From Pseudomonadota bacterium (lineage in GTDB: Bacteria; Pseudomonadota; Alphaproteobacteria; Acetobacterales; Acetobacteraceae): a stretch of DNA of 6,574 bases. The translations under genes were made by a program, and so were the position numbers. The stretch spans positions 1 to 6,574 of the forward strand of contig JAJZHU010000138.1 in assembly GCA_021798375.1 (NCBI GenBank), read 5' to 3'. Positions 6,071 through 6,574 of the stretch are shown piece after piece (the stretch's first letter is position 1; the number at the start of each line of letters is the position of its first letter). Below the pieces are notes generated by a model, which made no database searches, had not been told where the DNA came from, and saw only the letters and a program-made list of their open reading frames with translations.

Positions 6071-6574
6071 ATGTTGCAACACGACGAGACGATCGAGAGC
6101 CGAGGCGGCGTGCATCCAACTGGTGCCGTGATGGTCGTGGGCGGCGGCGTCGCCGGCATGCAGGCCAGCCTCGATCTGGCCGAACAAGGCTTCAAGGTCT
6201 ATCTGGTTGAATCAAAATCCGCCATCGGCGGCCATATGGCAAAGCTCGACAAGACTTTCCCCACCAACGATTGCGCCATGTGCGCCATCTCGCCCAAGCT
6301 GGTCGAGACCGGCGGCCATCTCAACATCGAAATTTTGACCAACACCGAGGTCGTGGGCGTCGAAGGACAGGCCGGCCATTTCACCGCCCGGCTGAAACGC
6401 AATCCCCGCTACATCGATCCCGACAAATGCGTCGGCTGCGGCGATTGCGCCAAAGCCTGCCCCAGCATCCTCTCCGACGAATTCAACGAAGGTCTGGCCC
6501 CCCGCCGCGCCGCCTATCGTATGTATCCCCAAGCCATCCCCACGGCCTATGCCATCGAGAAAAAGGGCGTGGCC
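6071..6574 (+). CDS. HdrA-like FAD/Fe-S oxidoreductase, N-terminal part
   Basis: The frame starts at ATG 6071 and stays open to the window end (168 codons), so the protein is truncated here. An in-frame TAA at 6050-6052 limits the N-terminus. The G-rich GGGGGGGA at 6057-6064 is a usable Shine-Dalgarno six bases before the ATG; ATG 6131 would cut into the first beta strand, so 6071 is preferred. A dinucleotide-binding fold begins with V-V-G-G-G-V-A-G-M at 22-30 and ends its second strand at E47. Next come S-A-I-G-G-H-M and T-F-P-T-N-D-C68-A-M-C71, a signature of HdrA-type subunits. C120-x2-C123-x2-C126-x3-C130-P is a [4Fe-4S] ferredoxin site. Relatives include HdrA of heterodisulfide reductase, QmoA and many uncharacterised bacterial HdrA-like proteins, some in flavin-bifurcating complexes. 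Length, partners and any fused MvhD-like domain lie outside the window. Third codon positions look richer in C than in the upstream operon. Confidence 0.88.
   Translation, partial: MLQHDETIESRGGVHPTGAVMVVGGGVAGMQASLDLAEQGFKVYLVESKSAIGGHMAKLDKTFPTNDCAMCAISPKLVETGGHLNIEILTNTEVVGVEGQAGHFTARLKRNPRYIDPDKCVGCGDCAKACPSILSDEFNEGLAPRRAAYRMYPQAIPTAYAIEKKGVA

Noticed and set aside
5925..6131. Plus-strand ORF of 68 codons in the intergenic region
   Set aside because: It is Arg-, Ala- and Pro-rich, overlaps the HdrA-like start in another frame, and resembles no family I know.

Overview
The window reads like a bacterial chromosome segment from a Gram-negative organism: an outer-membrane TonB-dependent receptor, a Tat-exported molybdoenzyme and a cytochrome b561 are all present. 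Pseudomonadota is the best guess, possibly Alphaproteobacteria, but nothing here fixes the lineage. G+C is intermediate by eye (about 50-60%). Every gene I can support lies on the + strand.

Layout: (1) 2-469 is the C-terminal end of a TonB-dependent outer-membrane receptor. (2) 470-655 is a 186-bp non-coding gap that probably holds the control region of the next operon. (3) 656-5766 is a tight four-gene operon with overlapping stop and start codons. It encodes a molybdopterin catalytic alpha subunit with a Tat signal, a four-cluster Fe-S beta subunit, a TorD-like assembly chaperone, and a four-helix cytochrome b561. (4) 5767-6070 is a 304-bp gap with several small inverted repeats, including the perfect 12-bp palindrome TTTGTATACAAA. 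(5) 6071 to the window end is the start of a large HdrA-like FAD/Fe-S oxidoreductase, cut by the window edge.

The alpha and beta subunits belong to the type II branch of the DMSO reductase family, the group holding NarGH, selenate reductase SerAB, chlorate reductase ClrAB, dimethylsulfide dehydrogenase DdhAB and ethylbenzene dehydrogenase EbdAB. The order alpha-beta-chaperone-cytochrome matches the known A-B-D-C order of ser, clr and ddh operons. The fourth gene, however, is not the soluble periplasmic heme-b gamma subunit of those systems. It is a membrane cytochrome b561 of the quinone-reactive type. The inferred design is a periplasmic AB heterodimer, exported on the alpha Tat signal after cofactor insertion supervised by the chaperone, and wired directly to the membrane quinone pool through b561. 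The substrate cannot be read from the sequence, and either a reductase or a dehydrogenase is possible. This rewired type II enzyme is the most interesting object in the window.
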